From NCBI GenBank assembly GCA_029378245.1, contig JARKIF010000007.1, forward strand, positions 2,728,001-2,792,000: a stretch of DNA of 64,000 nt. Direction: 5' to 3'. Shown here in pieces: positions 33,905 through 45,362 of the stretch. Numbering within the stretch: position 1 is the first letter of the stretch; each line of letters opens with the position of its first letter. The notes beneath the pieces are model-generated. The model had not been told where the DNA came from. It made no database searches and saw only the letters and a list, made by a program, of their open reading frames with translations. Source of the DNA: Roridomyces roridus (taxonomy: Eukaryota; Basidiomycota; Agaricomycetes; Agaricales; Mycenaceae). The position numbers were made by a program, and so were the translations under genes.

Positions 33905-35531
33905 TTACACCTTCGACTTGGCCCTCGGCAGCGGCTTCGGCACCCGAAACTCCAAATCCGACTCGATCTCAGATCCCGACGCAACAGACGGACGTCGTCC
34001 ACGCATCTCGACCTCCACCCCAGCATTCTCGTTCATCGCAATCGAACTGGACGTCGGTCGCTTGGCACAGCTCGGCCGTGGCGTGGATGAATCTGCCGAA
34101 GAGGTGAGTATGAAATTACTTTGGGTCGAAATCGAGTCCAGCGCACCGCGAGTCCCCACGTCCCCATCCATCTGCTGCGGACATGCTTCAGTCATCTCCG
34201 ATTCGACACCCATCTTTGACCCCTGCTTCCTAAACACAACAGCCGACACCATTCCCCCTGCCGTCCCCATCTCCTCTCCGCCCTCACTCATTCCCATCGC
34301 CCCACTGCCATGAACGCTCGACTCAATCTTGGGCCGCCCATGCAAAATATACAACATCGTCAAAGTGTAAACCCGCCCCAGCACGAACCCCACACCGACA
34401 GTGACGTTGCTATCTTCGTCAATGAGGAAGAGGATCAGCACAATCGTCGCAAAGGTAGCGGTTACCGCGCCGGTTTGAAGTGCGGTACGGATGAGTCGGT
34501 GGATGACACTGTATTTATTCATCAGTAATTCAAACAAACTGAGGAACACAAATTCACCTCTGAGTTTCCTTGTACGGCGATTTCATGCTCCTCAGTTGCC
34601 AGACGAGCTATAACCGATGAATGGCTGACGATATTCACCGAAGAAAAGGACGATACCGTCAACGAGATGAAGATATCCGCAAACGCACTCGCGACCAGCC
34701 AGATTCTAGGCAAAGGTGAGGTGGAATAACAGGGTAGTATAGCTGGCAGCTTACATGACGGGCTTTTGAACTGCATCGCGCTGCGAGTAGATCCGGTGGT
34801 TGACCACGATTACTGTTGTCACAATCGCACCGACAAGCTAGATGTGGGTTTCGGGGCCGGGATCTCAGAACGGGGATATACGACGCACGGCGGTGGTGGC
34901 GGTGAGGAATAACAGCAGCGTCGTCAAGATGGATTTGGTTCTGCGGAACGCCTCAAAAGGCAGGTCGGGGAGGACATATGGGCGGGGAACACGCACGCTC
35001 GGAAACACCGGTACATGAGATAGTTTTGGACAAGAAACGCTGTAAAGCTCGTCGCCATAACGTAGATGTAGATGGGCCATGACTTTGGTAGGGTTCATTC
35101 GAACGACCGATTCAATCAAGAGTATGTTTCGTACTTGGTTTTGGATGTACTCGTTATCGCCTAGACAGATGTTTAGCCCAAACGAACCCGGTACTCGAGG
35201 ATATCTCACCCCAATGAGTGACCGTGTACTGTCCCGCAGAACCGTCAGTGTCGTGCGCAAGGTAAGAATGGATCAACGACGCACGAGATACACCCCGCCA
35301 TAGTTCCCCGCCACACAGACAGCATCCACGAGACAGCAAAGAACAAGGATGACCTTGACGAAGAGGAGGTCCCGAGGGAAGGCGACAAAGTAGCGGTATG
35401 CCTGTAGGAGCTCGAGGAAATATAGGGCGGTGTCGACCCAGGAGGCGATCAGGAGGGACCTAGAGACTGTCAGTATACCACTGAGATTCGGCGGGCGGGG
35501 AATGGACGTGCCCGATGATTTTGTCGTGCAT
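33905..35531 (-). CDS. DUF6534-type seven-transmembrane protein
   Basis: Helices appear in order across several exons: SLLIASWVDTALYFLELLQA with RDLLFVKVILVLCCLVDAVC; SWPIYIYVMATSFTAFLVQN then YLMYRCFR; TKSILTTLLLFLTATTAV; RIWLVASAFADIFISLTVS; and finally SVIHRLIRTALQTGAVTATF plus VLGRVYTLTMLYILHGR. The last two blocks carry the DUF6534 pattern (WLxxSAxxDxxI; RLIRxxxxTGxxT). The C-terminal tail is long, Ser-rich and acidic, and ends PKPLPRAKSKV. The family is expanded in Agaricomycetes and may be receptor-like; ligands are unknown. The first exon is uncertain: an ATG at 35529-35531 (MHDKIIG) fits only if a GC donor is used. Confidence 0.72.
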
Positions 35532-36248
35532 GGCGGCGGGGAACAAGGGGCATCGCCAGGAGGAGTGATTGGTTAGGAGACCCTGGTCGATCACTCCCGA
35601 GACGCGATCCGAGTGGCGTAGCTGTCGCACCCGGCCCATGCCTTGGCCTTCAGCTGAACGTCATCAGCTGTCCTTGGATTCCTCGATTTCCAATTATCCA
35701 CCTTAGCGGTTTGGAGTGGGGCAGTTGGACCGCTCCTCCGTCGTCGCGAACACAGGCTGGCTTAGGATACACCCACACCCACGGCATCCATCGCCCATTG
35801 CGAGAGGGTCTGGGGCCATACGAGTAAAGAAAGGAAAAGTCGGCTTATGTCAAGTGGCATTGATCTTTGATTTCTTGCGGCAATGCCGACCACTGCCGCT
35901 ATGATCCGTCGGACCCAAAGTTCCGAAGCAGGGTAAGTACTTACATGCTTCAGGTTCACGTCAATGGAGGGACGTACGACTGCCAGATCCCAGCCGTGAG
36001 CAAGGCTACCTTGGCTGCATCCGTGGCTATCATATCGTCGGCCTCGACTCTCGCCACGCCACGGATTGTCGAACTATACCAAGGTCCCCCGGCACAGTGG
36101 TCGGCGCCATCAGGGTTCGCTGCAGCAATCCGAGCCGAAAATTCCAATACCTGGCACAGCAGACCTGGATGACGCCGAGCGATCGGCATGTCCAAGTTTG
36201 GAGATGGCAAATGATTGATCAGCGGATCAATGCTCCTTCCTCTTGACC
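35532..36248. other. Intergenic region upstream of promoter-like repeat copy 2
   Basis: No gene recognised. It holds the probable promoter of the minus-strand 7TM gene. Confidence 0.45.
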
Positions 36249-36657
36249 ACCATGACCTTGGAGCTCGTGTCGTCTTAGGCCTCCCTCTCTCAGCATGGGC
36301 CTTCGCCCACCGGCACGCATTGCAGGAGACATTCTCCGAGTGGTACAGACGTGATCGGTTCTTCTAGTCTCGTCCCCGCTGTCGCCGCAGCGTAAACGAC
36401 CATACTACTCGGTTCTATGTCCAAGTCACTCCGGTAAGCGCATTCGCCCTTTTGAGTTAATCCTTACATCGAGAAGTCTCTAGAGGTTTCTGATTTCATC
36501 TAGATGCGTCGCGACTCCGATCAAGCTCCGACTGCGCCTCAAGTCGGACAAACCTCTCCGTGTTTCCCACCCAGATTCGTGGGCTTGCTACTTATATGAG
36601 ACAGATCAGCTGTCGTACACCCGACTCCCATCTGCACGTTTCATCTCCGCTGCTTTC
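36249..36657 (+). repeat. Promoter-like direct repeat, copy 2, forming the promoter of the second FAD oxidase
   Basis: It matches 33152-33577 over its whole length with scattered substitutions and small indels. Its TATATGA (36593-36599) lies 82 nt before the ATG of the oxidase gene, so this copy very probably drives that gene. Confidence 0.85.
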
Positions 36658-36680
36658 CCTCCTTGTCGCGCAAGACGACC

Positions 36681-38439
36681 ATGAACAACACAAGATTATC
36701 GCGCAAGATGATCGTGAACAACCAAGCTCACGCTTCACCCGAATCTGAGGCCTACTCTGCAATTCTCGCTGTCCTAGGCCCAACGCTGGTCAAATCGTCG
36801 GGGGCACAGTACGACGCCACTTCCACCGGAACGTGGAGTCTCTTCAATTCGCTGGATCGACCGACCTGCATTGTCTATCCTCGAACGGCCTCTGATGTCC
36901 AAGTCGCCATGAATAACATCTACGCGTTTGGGTCAAGATACGCTGTTCGGGCGGGTGGACACAGCCCGATGATGGGGCACAACAGGTGCGTTGTCAAGCA
37001 GTCGAGATGCATTGCAACTGGAAGCTGAGTGGCACCCATAGCATCTCAAATGGCGTGCTCGTCTCGTTTGAAAATATGGCGCACGTCTCGTACGATGCGC
37101 AAACCAATCTAATTTCACTAGAGCCTGGAGTGCTTCTGAGCGATGCCGAACTTGTCCTAGAGCCCCACGGAGTTTCACTTATTGGCGGACGAGCTACGTA
37201 AGTTCGCTACTAATCCGTTGAGCTGGGTTCTAACGCACGCCACTGGCAGGGATGTTGGCGTTGGGCTACTCCTCGGGGGCGGTATAAGCTACATGTCTCC
37301 CCTCTACGGTTGGTCCGCGGATCGAATTGCGGAAATGGACGTGGTCCTCGTGAATGGCGAGCTGATCACCGTTTCTGCCACGAACGAGCATGCAGAGCTG
37401 TTTCGCGCACTCAAGGGCGGGGCTAATAGGTTTGGGATCGTCACGCAGTTTAGGATATATGCCGCGAGAACTGGAACAAAGGAGGATAAGCGGTGGTTTG
37501 GTGGGACTGTCACCGTGAGTCCTAGACAACTTTTGATGCCAATTTTCTTATTCGATGTGCAGTACCCCGGATCGGCGGCCTGTGACGTCCTCAAGGCCAC
37601 TGCGCATTATATCCGAGACGTTACTGACCCCAAAGCTGGTAAGCACCCAACGCAGAATCCGTCTCTCATACCACTGACTCGTTCCAAGCCGCCGCCATGG
37701 CTTTCAATACCATCGGCACCTCTGCTTCCAAAGCCATCGTGGTATATCTCTTCTACATGGGCGAAAGCCTCCCCTTGAACATCTTCGGCGAATTCCTTTC
37801 CATTCCCCACACCTCCAAATCCTTCTCCCCGCGCAGCTACTTTGATATCGCGCTCAGCGAATCTGGCGCCGCGCGTGGAAACGGACACCAATATGGTGGG
37901 GCCTCCTGGCTGGGGGACGAAGAGACCTTCTTGAAAGGGTATAATAGTTTCCTCGATTTCACGCAAGCTTCCTCCCACGAGCTCGCTGGGGCCTTCATCG
38001 TCGTTTCCCCCATTCCGGTGTCGCAGTGGGAAGCCAGCTTGTCTGGGCCGAACGCGATGGGGAATCCTCGCGTTGGGTATGCGAGCATTAGTTTTACCTT
38101 GGCCTACGCCGAGGGGCAGACTGTGCTACCCAAGGACGTCGATGAACGGTTCAGGCTCATGCTTTCCAAGTACGGCTTGCCTCGAATCATAGACTTGAAC
38201 GAACTGCTGATGGTTATTTTTTTCAGGACACCGTCGAGCCCTGGGCTACCGCTCTACATCAATCAATGTGATGCGAGCCAAGATGCCTTCAGCACCTACG
38301 GTGATTTGCCTGCCCTCCAGAAGACGTACGCCAAATACGATCCAACTCGGTGAGTCTACTCTGCCATCTGTTTCCGCACCAGATTTATCGCATCGACAGA
38401 TTCAACATTGAGCACACCGACGGTCCAATCGGTCTTTAA
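36681..38439 (+). CDS. FAD-linked oxidase, paralog of the 18.7-kb gene, without an obvious signal peptide
   Basis: It aligns along its whole length with the first oxidase: YDATSTGTWSLFNSLDRPTC, RAGGHSPMMGHN with the covalent-FAD His, VSLIGGRATDVGVGLLLGGG, YMSPLYGWSADR, ALKGGANRFGIVTQFRIY, SPIPVSQWEASLSGPNAMG, PSSPGLPLYINQCDASQD and the same C-terminus (FNIEHTDGPIGL). Intron positions are the same, with at least one extra intron near 37515-37561. The predicted product again oxidises an unknown substrate and yields H2O2. The N-terminus from the ATG at 36681 (MNNTRLSRKMIVNNQAHASP) has no hydrophobic stretch. The first exon also carries a 33-nt near-duplication across the start codon (36667-36699 and 36700 on). 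The product may therefore stay inside the cell, or the gene may be decaying. Its 3' end is 35 nt from the next gene's stop. Confidence 0.8.
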
Positions 38440-38474
38440 TTCAATGGCATTATGATAAGTAAAGAATACACAGG

Positions 38475-39995
38475 CTACTCGAAGTCCCCCATCAGTTTCC
38501 CTGGCCTCTCCAGACTACTGAATGTCTCATCCCTCGGATGATCTACGCATATATTCGCTAGACAAAGAAATGCGTCAAACACGTGAATTCGAAGAGAGAG
38601 AAAACCACACCATCCGGTCGCCTCTTCACCACACCCTCCGAAACCGCCAGGAAGCGCCCCCACGCAGCAGTAAACATACTCAACGTCGCCACGAGTACTG
38701 CAATAAATCCCGCGCCGGGAGATTTGGCGCGCTGGAATCGACACAGGTACACACCGTCCAGCAGCGCGGGTCCGGGCATCTCGAGCGGGAGAAGTCCCTT
38801 GACGAAGAACTGCTCCGAGGGCACAAAATTGGGATAGTACCCATCGCTGATGAGCGTCGAATACAAGAACGACTCGTTCGGCATCGCTGCGGTGTGTTTG
38901 GGGAAGGATTTAACGATGACGCTGTCGATGAGCGAGGTGTTGAGGAGGAAGTTGGTCTTGGGTGTTCGGTTGCCGATGTCCAGCCGGATGGTGGCGTAGG
39001 CGACTTGCACGACGTTGGAGATCATGCCGAAGGTGTCGTTGTTGATAAGGGGCAGGTTACCCGTATCCGGATCGATGGGCTCGTTGGCAACGAACTGAGC
39101 ACCCGCCACCGTCGAAGGCATGAACTCGAAGATGCTGGTCACGTTAAGCGCCGGGACCTGAGACGCACATGGAGCGTCTGGTCCGAGAAACGCAGGACAC
39201 CAGGGAAAGTCGGCTTCGAAAGAAAACAGGTTGGGGAATGTGGAATTGGGTAGAGCGAGCATGAAGAAAGTGTACTCGGCAAAGTCGGCTGCGCTGACTG
39301 ACGTGACAGCGTCGAGCACAGTGCCAGGCGCTTCTGGGTCGGAAGGACTCGTCGGCGCCACTCCGTTCGCCTTCCTCCGATTCTCCGCCTTTGCCACACC
39401 CAGAAGTTGGCCATACTGCCCCGGTAACGTCGACTCCGTCCAGTCCGCGCGCAGGGTGATCGCGTAGTCGTTCCCCTGTGCGATTTGCGCCGGGGTTGAC
39501 TGGCACGCGACTACCGCTGTGAAATCCATAGCAAACGTTTGTGCGTTGGCGTTGACGAACAAGGAGGTGATATCGCAATTGTCGAGTGTCCAACCTCCAT
39601 ACTGAAATCCGGAGTCGCCAGCGTTGGCTTTGTCTATCGAGGCCACGGTGTATCGGAAAAGAGTATTATTCGTCGTGATCGTATCGCCCAACCCCAGGAG
39701 CCGCGGGTCGCAGAGTGTCCCTGGCTTCGTTTTGGCCACTTCGGGGAGGAATTTATCGTACCAATGGTGTTGCGTGACGTTGAAATCGGAGGAGAAGCCG
39801 GGGACGGTGTCGTATCCCGCCAGCGCCACTTGAAGAATGAGCACAAGTGCAGCAAGTGAAGCGCTGTTGCGTACCGTTTACCACGGTCAGGAACACCAGA
39901 AGCACCAACGCTGCGCTGAACGCTATCGGTCCAAAGAGGGTCCCGGGGTATTTCCGAGTGACGGGGTACTCTAGGGAAGGTAGAGAGAAAGGCAT
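38475..39995 (-). CDS. Membrane-anchored glycoprotein of unknown function, tandem copy A
   Basis: Three exons. The first (MPFSLPSLEYPVTRKYPGTL...) holds a transmembrane helix (FSAALVLLVFLTVV). It is spliced to VALAGYDTVPGFSSDFNVTQ and a large ectodomain with many N-glycosylation sites (NVTQ, NNTL, NVTS, NDTF, NRTP, NTSL, NESF) and conserved Cys (PGTLCDP, WTLDNCDITS, FPWCPAF, DAPCAS). A second helix (AGFIAVLVATLSMFTAAW) follows. The last exon is short: removing an intron with donor G|GTGTGG gives RRPDANICVDHPRDETF and the end KLMGDFE. This tail matches copy B. The topology is therefore two helices with an outside loop of about 380 residues. I associate it with basidiomycete hypothetical proteins only; no enzyme motif is visible. 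Confidence 0.78.
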
Positions 39996-40715
39996 GGCGG
40001 GGAAAAGGCGACAGGACACCGCGACGCCGAATTTATCGTGTCCAGTTGTTTAACTGGCGGCCTGTTGAGTTGAATAGATCAGCGCCCGTGTGTCAAGATC
40101 AATACCGCCTCCTGGTCAACCGAGGGTAAGCGTTCGCCGCCGACCTTTGCAGGTTTCGCTAAAAATGGGAGAGTGCCAGCCACGTATTTGAATATTATAC
40201 AGGCACTCTCCCTGCTCCACTCGCGTGAAGCAAAACCTGGAAAGAACCCCCTGTCTTCAAGGAACTCACACCGGCTGCCAGCCATGACATGGACATCGGC
40301 AATATCGAAATGGCTTGCTTCGGTTAAACTGGTATTGGCCCTGAATCCTGCTGAATATAACAACTGTATGTTGCTCACAGAGAATCACCAGTCGACTGAC
40401 CGGGTCAATCAAGCCGTCGATGACATCACAAAATGTGGTCAAGTGACCCTCGGAGTTTGAACACCATTCAATGAAACTTTGAACACAATACGTCCGCGCA
40501 GCGATGCCTCTACGCATTCATTATGAGCCATTCGATGTTGCAGCTGGTTGCATCGGCATGTTCGATTTCGGCCGTCAACAGATGGATCATTTCTTGATGG
40601 TCAAAGTGGTGGTCGGCGCTCATTGGTTTGAATATGCTTGCCACAGATCGAACGTGGATCGTCCGATAACAATTATTCAAGATCTACACATGGACAGTTC
40701 GTATACAATCAATCG
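39996..40715. other. Spacer between the tandem glycoprotein genes
   Basis: About 0.7 kb without a recognisable gene. It contains the promoter of copy A (TATA-like GATAAAT on the minus strand near 40030-40036). Confidence 0.45.
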
Positions 40716-42280
40716 CTATTCATAGTCCCCTGTCAGTTTCGCAGCTCTCTCTGGGCTATCAAATCTCTCGGGACTTGTAAATCTCTCCGACCTCAAATGC
40801 TCCGTGCACATATTCGCTGTAAATGAGAAGCGACATCAGCAAAGATACGTCGCACGAGGAGAAATACGACCAACCATCGGTACGCCTCTTCACCACCCTC
40901 TGCGAAATCAACAAAAAGCCGTGCCACGCCGCAGTAAACATACTGAGGGTCGCCACTAACACCGCGATGAACGCCGACCCAGGAGATTTCGCGCGCTGAA
41001 ATCGACAGAGGTACACACCGCCCAGGAGGGCGGGACCGGGCATCTGGAGCGGGAGCAAATTCGCGATGGAACGGTCCTCCGAGTCCGAGTCCGAGCCTGG
41101 GACGAGGCTGGCTGCACTGGCGTAGTGCCCATCGCCGACCAAGGTCGAGTACAAGAATGACTCGTTTGGCATCGAAGTGGTGTGTTGGGGAAACGACTTG
41201 ACGATGACGCTTTCGATGAGGGAGGTGTTGAGGAGGAAGTTGTTTTTCGGGGTGCGGTTCCCGAGGTCGAGTCGGATGGTGGCGTAGGCGACTTGGACGA
41301 CGTTCGATATGATACCGAAAGTGTCGTTATTCATGAGGGGCTCGTTCCCCGGACCGACGGGTTGGCTAGCATCAAACTGCAGACCCGCAACCGTCGATGG
41401 TACGCGTTCGAAGATGCTCGAAATGTTCAGCGACGGGAGATGCGCCGCACACGGGGCGTCTGGTCCCAGAAATGCAGGACACCAGGGAAAGTCGGCCTCG
41501 AAGGAGAAGTAGTTCGGGAACGTGGAGTTGGGTAGGGAGAGCATGTTGAATGTGAATTCCGCAAAGTCTGTGGCGCTGACGGATGTGACGGCGTGGAGTA
41601 CCGTGCCGGGCGCCTCCGGATCTGAAGGACTCGTAGGCCCCACTCCGCTGGCACTCCTCCGATTCAGCGCCTTTTGCGCACCCAGCAGTTCGCCATAATG
41701 TCCCGGCAGAGTCGATTCGCTCCAGTCCGCCCGGATGGTGATCGCATAATCATTTCCCTGCGCAATCTGCGAGGGAGTGGAGTGGCACGCAACTACCGCT
41801 GTGATATCCATGGCGATGGTCTGGGCGTTGGCGTTGACGAATAGGGAGGTGATGTCGCAGTTGTCGAGCGTCCAGCCTGCGTACTGGAACCCGGAATCGC
41901 CTGCATTGGCTTTGTCGATCGACGAAATGGTGTATTGGAAGAGGGTATTATTCGTCGTGATGGTGTCTCCCAGCCCCAGGAGGCGCGGGTCGCATAGCGT
42001 GCCTGGCCTGGTTTGGGCCGCTTCAGGGAGGAATTTATCGTACCAGTGATGCTGTGTGACATTGAAATTCGACGACAAGCCGGGGACGGTGTCGTACCCG
42101 GCCAGAGCAACTGGACAAATTAGCACGGTTCGAATGTCACAAGTACTGTCACGTACCATTGACCGCCGTCAGAAACACTAGAACCGCCACCGCCGCCCCA
42201 AACGATATGGGTGTAAAAAGCGTCCCCGGGTATTTACGCGTAACGGGATATTCGAGGGATGGTAAGGGGAAGGAGGGCAT
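40716..42280 (-). CDS. Membrane-anchored glycoprotein of unknown function, tandem copy B
   Basis: Same architecture and intron positions as copy A. Exon 1 reads MPSFPLPSLEYPVTRKYPGT with a helix (GAAVAVLVFLTAV). The ectodomain is VALAGYDTVPGLSSNFNVTQ to QRAKSPGSAF, followed by a second helix (FIAVLVATLSMFTAAW). Much of the ectodomain is identical or conservatively changed (CDPRLLGLGDTITTNNTL, QIAQGNDYAITIRADWSEST). Copy B carries an acidic insertion (GSDSDSEDRS) before LLPLQMPGPALLGGVYLC. Splicing with donor G|GTTGGT gives the tail RRTDANMCTEHLRSERF...KLTGDYE, matching copy A; reading through the intron gives an unrelated end. A TATA box (TATAAAT, minus strand, 42315-42321) lies about 35 nt before the start. 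Confidence 0.78.
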
Positions 42281-43175
42281 GACGGAGGAGGCGCAAGAAA
42301 CAAGTCGACAGTTCATTTATATCCCGAGTTAACCGCCGGCAACGAAGTGGGAGCCGCAGAATACATTATATCAGCGCTAGTGGTGGTGTGCATCAGGACG
42401 GAACGTCATCGGTGGCCTTCAACTTGGAATCGATTTCTATTGAGCATTGAATCGCTTCAGCTTGAGGCTTGAAGACGCAGCCCTATATGTACCGCCAAGT
42501 TCCAACTGGGAGTCAAAAAATCTGTAAGAAAAAGTCAGTAAAAACCGAGTTCAAGCGAAAGGTGGGACCTGTCATTTATCTCAGCACGTTTGTGCTCCAA
42601 GTGCGTCCACACCTCACTGACATCCATCAGCCGCGGTGCTGCAATCTGTTTCGGAAAAGAGAGTGATTAGCGCCCATTAGCGCCTTGCCTTTTCGTCGAC
42701 TGCATCCGATCTGAGGGGGTTGAGGAGAAGGGGATCGACGGCTTTGAGGAGGCCATCATGTTGACGCCGGGCTAGTTGTATGCACAAAAGACGCGAGCGA
42801 GGCAAGGCGGGGGTGGGATAAGTACATAGACAAGCAGCGGGAGGGCCGGAGTGAAGGGGAAGGAGAATGGGAGCCCGAAATCAGCGACTCAATCGGGTGT
42901 ACTCTCGGCGCAACTGGAGGCGAGTTGGAATTGTGGTGGTGGTCAAGGAGGAAAAACTGCGCATCACGTAATATTGATGGCTGATTCATGAGCACTACGC
43001 GGACACGTGATGGAAAGACGAGCGCGCCAGTCACAACACAAGCCAGTACTAGTCAACGAGACGATACAGAATTCATTTTTGAAGAAGTAAAACAGAGTGC
43101 CGTTAGACCAAGTTACCTACGACCTCAATATTCGTAAGATCATTCCGTACAACATGAACAGAATCATACCAAGTT
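42281..43175. other. Intergenic region
   Basis: No gene recognised. It begins with the promoter of glycoprotein copy B and ends in the 3' flank of the F-box gene. Confidence 0.45.
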
Positions 43176-44423
43176 TCAGTAACGCGTAAAATCCTCGATC
43201 CCAATCTTGATTCTCAACCCGCCTCTGACCAGCCCGCCAAGAAAAGCGCGGATATCACCCGGTACGTCCTCCTCCCCACAACTCATATAAGGCATCTCGA
43301 ACGACCTTAACGTCGCAGGCCGTGTTTCCAGGATGTCCACCACGACCGCGTACTCCCATCCATACAACGCATCGGCACAATTCCCGTTAATCGTGAGATG
43401 CTGCAGGGTCGGAAAGAGGGCGGCGCAGGGAGTGAGGTCCGTCAGCAATTGATGGGCTGAAGAACATCTGCCGCCGATGCTGAGTGAGTGGAGAGTTGGT
43501 AGGAGGCGGAGGCAGGGGTTAGGTCCGGGCTCGGTGGTGGTGGTGCATAAACACAGAGATTGGAGTGGGGGTGAGGATCGAGAGAGGAACGATGCCACGT
43601 CGTTGGAACTGACGGGCTTGTCCAGATCGATCATGGAGAATGTGTGGAGGGAGGGTAGTGTGAGGAATCGCAGTATGACAGCGGTGTTGGCGCTGGGAGC
43701 GGTACCTCTCGAAAGAGTGAGGTGTTGGAGGGAAAGATGAGACAACGGCTGGATTACATCTGCGTTGGGAGGAATGTTAAATCCAACGCCGGCGAAGTGG
43801 CAACGCTCAAGATTCGGAGCGGAGAGAAGAAGTTGGAGTATGTTTGTGGTGGATTGGGATGCAGCACCAGAGCCGTCGAGCATCAGCGTTCTGAGAGCTC
43901 TCAGTGGCATCATAAATGTTAGAGTGTCCAGGTTGCTGGAGATGAAGAAATCCAATCTGTGAACCCGGTGTGCGTGCTGTTCGACCAGAGTGATCAGAGC
44001 CGCCGCATCAAACCGGCTCGTCTCCCTCGCTCGATGGCCAATGGACAGCGAGAGCGGAAAGCCGCCGGATAAAGCGAGCCACTTCTGGAATAATTCAGGT
44101 CGCTTCGCAGCTGGGACGGTCTCGTCGGTAAAGCATGCCCACAGCGCGGGAGTAGAAAGCGCGATACTCCTCCAAGAATGGCATACATTCAGAAAGATTG
44201 TGGGTGGCTCCGAGGGCGCTAATTTTGCGGCTCTTTTCGGAAGACATCTCAAGAGAATGTCAGATGATATCTCGAGCGGCAGGCGTGCGAATGGGTCCAA
44301 GATGGAATTGAGTTGGCTTCGGAGGGTGCGCCTTTGTTTTTCGAGGTCTCTAAGAACGAAATTTTGCACCTCGATGGCCTTCGAGATCTCCGCGAGCTGG
44401 CTTTGAAGAGACTGGGCATTCAT
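43176..44423 (-). CDS. F-box protein with N-terminal coiled coil and leucine-rich region
   Basis: A single exon of 415 codons. Residues 1-40 form a coiled coil (QLAEISKAIEVQNFVLRDLE). The F-box follows at about 44-95 (DPFARLPLEISSDILLRCLP, IFLNVCHSWRSIALSTPALW). The rest is a set of irregular leucine-rich stretches (LRALRTLMLDGSG, LLLSAPNLERCHF, LRLLPTLHSLSIGG, LFPTLQHLTINGN) that would form the substrate-recognition surface. Such proteins link targets to an SCF ubiquitin ligase through Skp1. This architecture is very common in Agaricomycetes, where the family evolves fast, so the target cannot be inferred. The frame is intact from ATG to stop. Confidence 0.82.
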   Translation of the reverse strand: MNAQSLQSQLAEISKAIEVQNFVLRDLEKQRRTLRSQLNSILDPFARLPLEISSDILLRCLPKRAAKLAPSEPPTIFLNVCHSWRSIALSTPALWACFTDETVPAAKRPELFQKWLALSGGFPLSLSIGHRARETSRFDAAALITLVEQHAHRVHRLDFFISSNLDTLTFMMPLRALRTLMLDGSGAASQSTTNILQLLLSAPNLERCHFAGVGFNIPPNADVIQPLSHLSLQHLTLSRGTAPSANTAVILRFLTLPSLHTFSMIDLDKPVSSNDVASFLSRSSPPLQSLCLCTTTTEPGPNPCLRLLPTLHSLSIGGRCSSAHQLLTDLTPCAALFPTLQHLTINGNCADALYGWEYAVVVDILETRPATLRSFEMPYMSCGEEDVPGDIRAFLGGLVRGGLRIKIGIEDFTRY

Positions 44424-45362
44424 AGTGCTTCGCGCCTCAGATCAGTGGAGTGATTGTGACGGAATTAAACAATTGAACACACCAGCTCTTTGAAGTGCTC
44501 GAATTGAAAAGGCGTGTCGTGGATGGGAGCAAGATGAGGGAAGGCGGCCGCCTCTCGTGATCTTTTGAAGTGCTCGAGGACCTTTTACGCATCTCCGACG
44601 CCACCAATCCCACTCCGCCCTGAAATCATCCGCCTGGTCCTTGCACCTGACAGCTTCGACATCGCCGCGCTCTCTCCTGCTCGCCGACGTGGACGTCGGA
44701 AGCGTTATTTTTGGAATTAACCCGGCAGCGTCATTTCAAAACCGTTGACATCGCTCTAACGCTGCCTCCCCTCAGCTTCTTCAATGCAGTGCAAGTCAAT
44801 TACTCAGGACCGCACTTGGATCGGTATAGGCATGGCCTGCCCGAGTCGGCATTCACTTTGAACATGAGTCCTAACTTTAGTTCTACTTCTTTGGCCTGAT
44901 CGGCAACCCACCTGTGTCCTGGCGTGAGTACAGCGGCCAAGGTCAGAATCTCCATACTACGGACCGAAATTCCGAGTCGTCTGTGGTCAGGTCTAGATCT
45001 AGAGGCGGACTGCACCGCACGTTCAAGGGCAGTTGACGCCGCCGGCCGGATCACTGGGTGGATGTTTACAAGGTCCAGGCGGAGGCTTGGATGCCAACGA
45101 CGAAGCAGGCGTAGGTCGAAACACAGACACATGCTAGCATACAGTGAATGTTGCTGTCCGGTGTGGAAATACATGCATTACACGTTCTTGAAGGCTCGTT
45201 CAAATCGATTGCATTTCAAAATGAGGGTAGATAAATAGTTGAACCACGATAAGCAATACCAACAGACAAACAAACATTTCTGCATTTCCGTTCCGTGTGT
45301 GCGTCTGTCCGTCCGTCCGAGTACAATGCAACCTCCTCATCACTGGCCTCTCCAGATACCGC
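44424..45362. other. Intergenic region with a possible F-box fragment
   Basis: On the plus strand near 44613-44720 the frame PLRPEIIRLVLAPDSFDIAA resembles the start of an F-box domain, but it stops soon and has no continuation. Otherwise only the 3' flank of the laccase gene is seen. Confidence 0.35.

Noticed and set aside
44613..44720. F-box-like start (PLRPEIIRLVL) on the plus strand
   Set aside because: Only about 35 codons, with no continuation by splicing; not enough to call a pseudogene.
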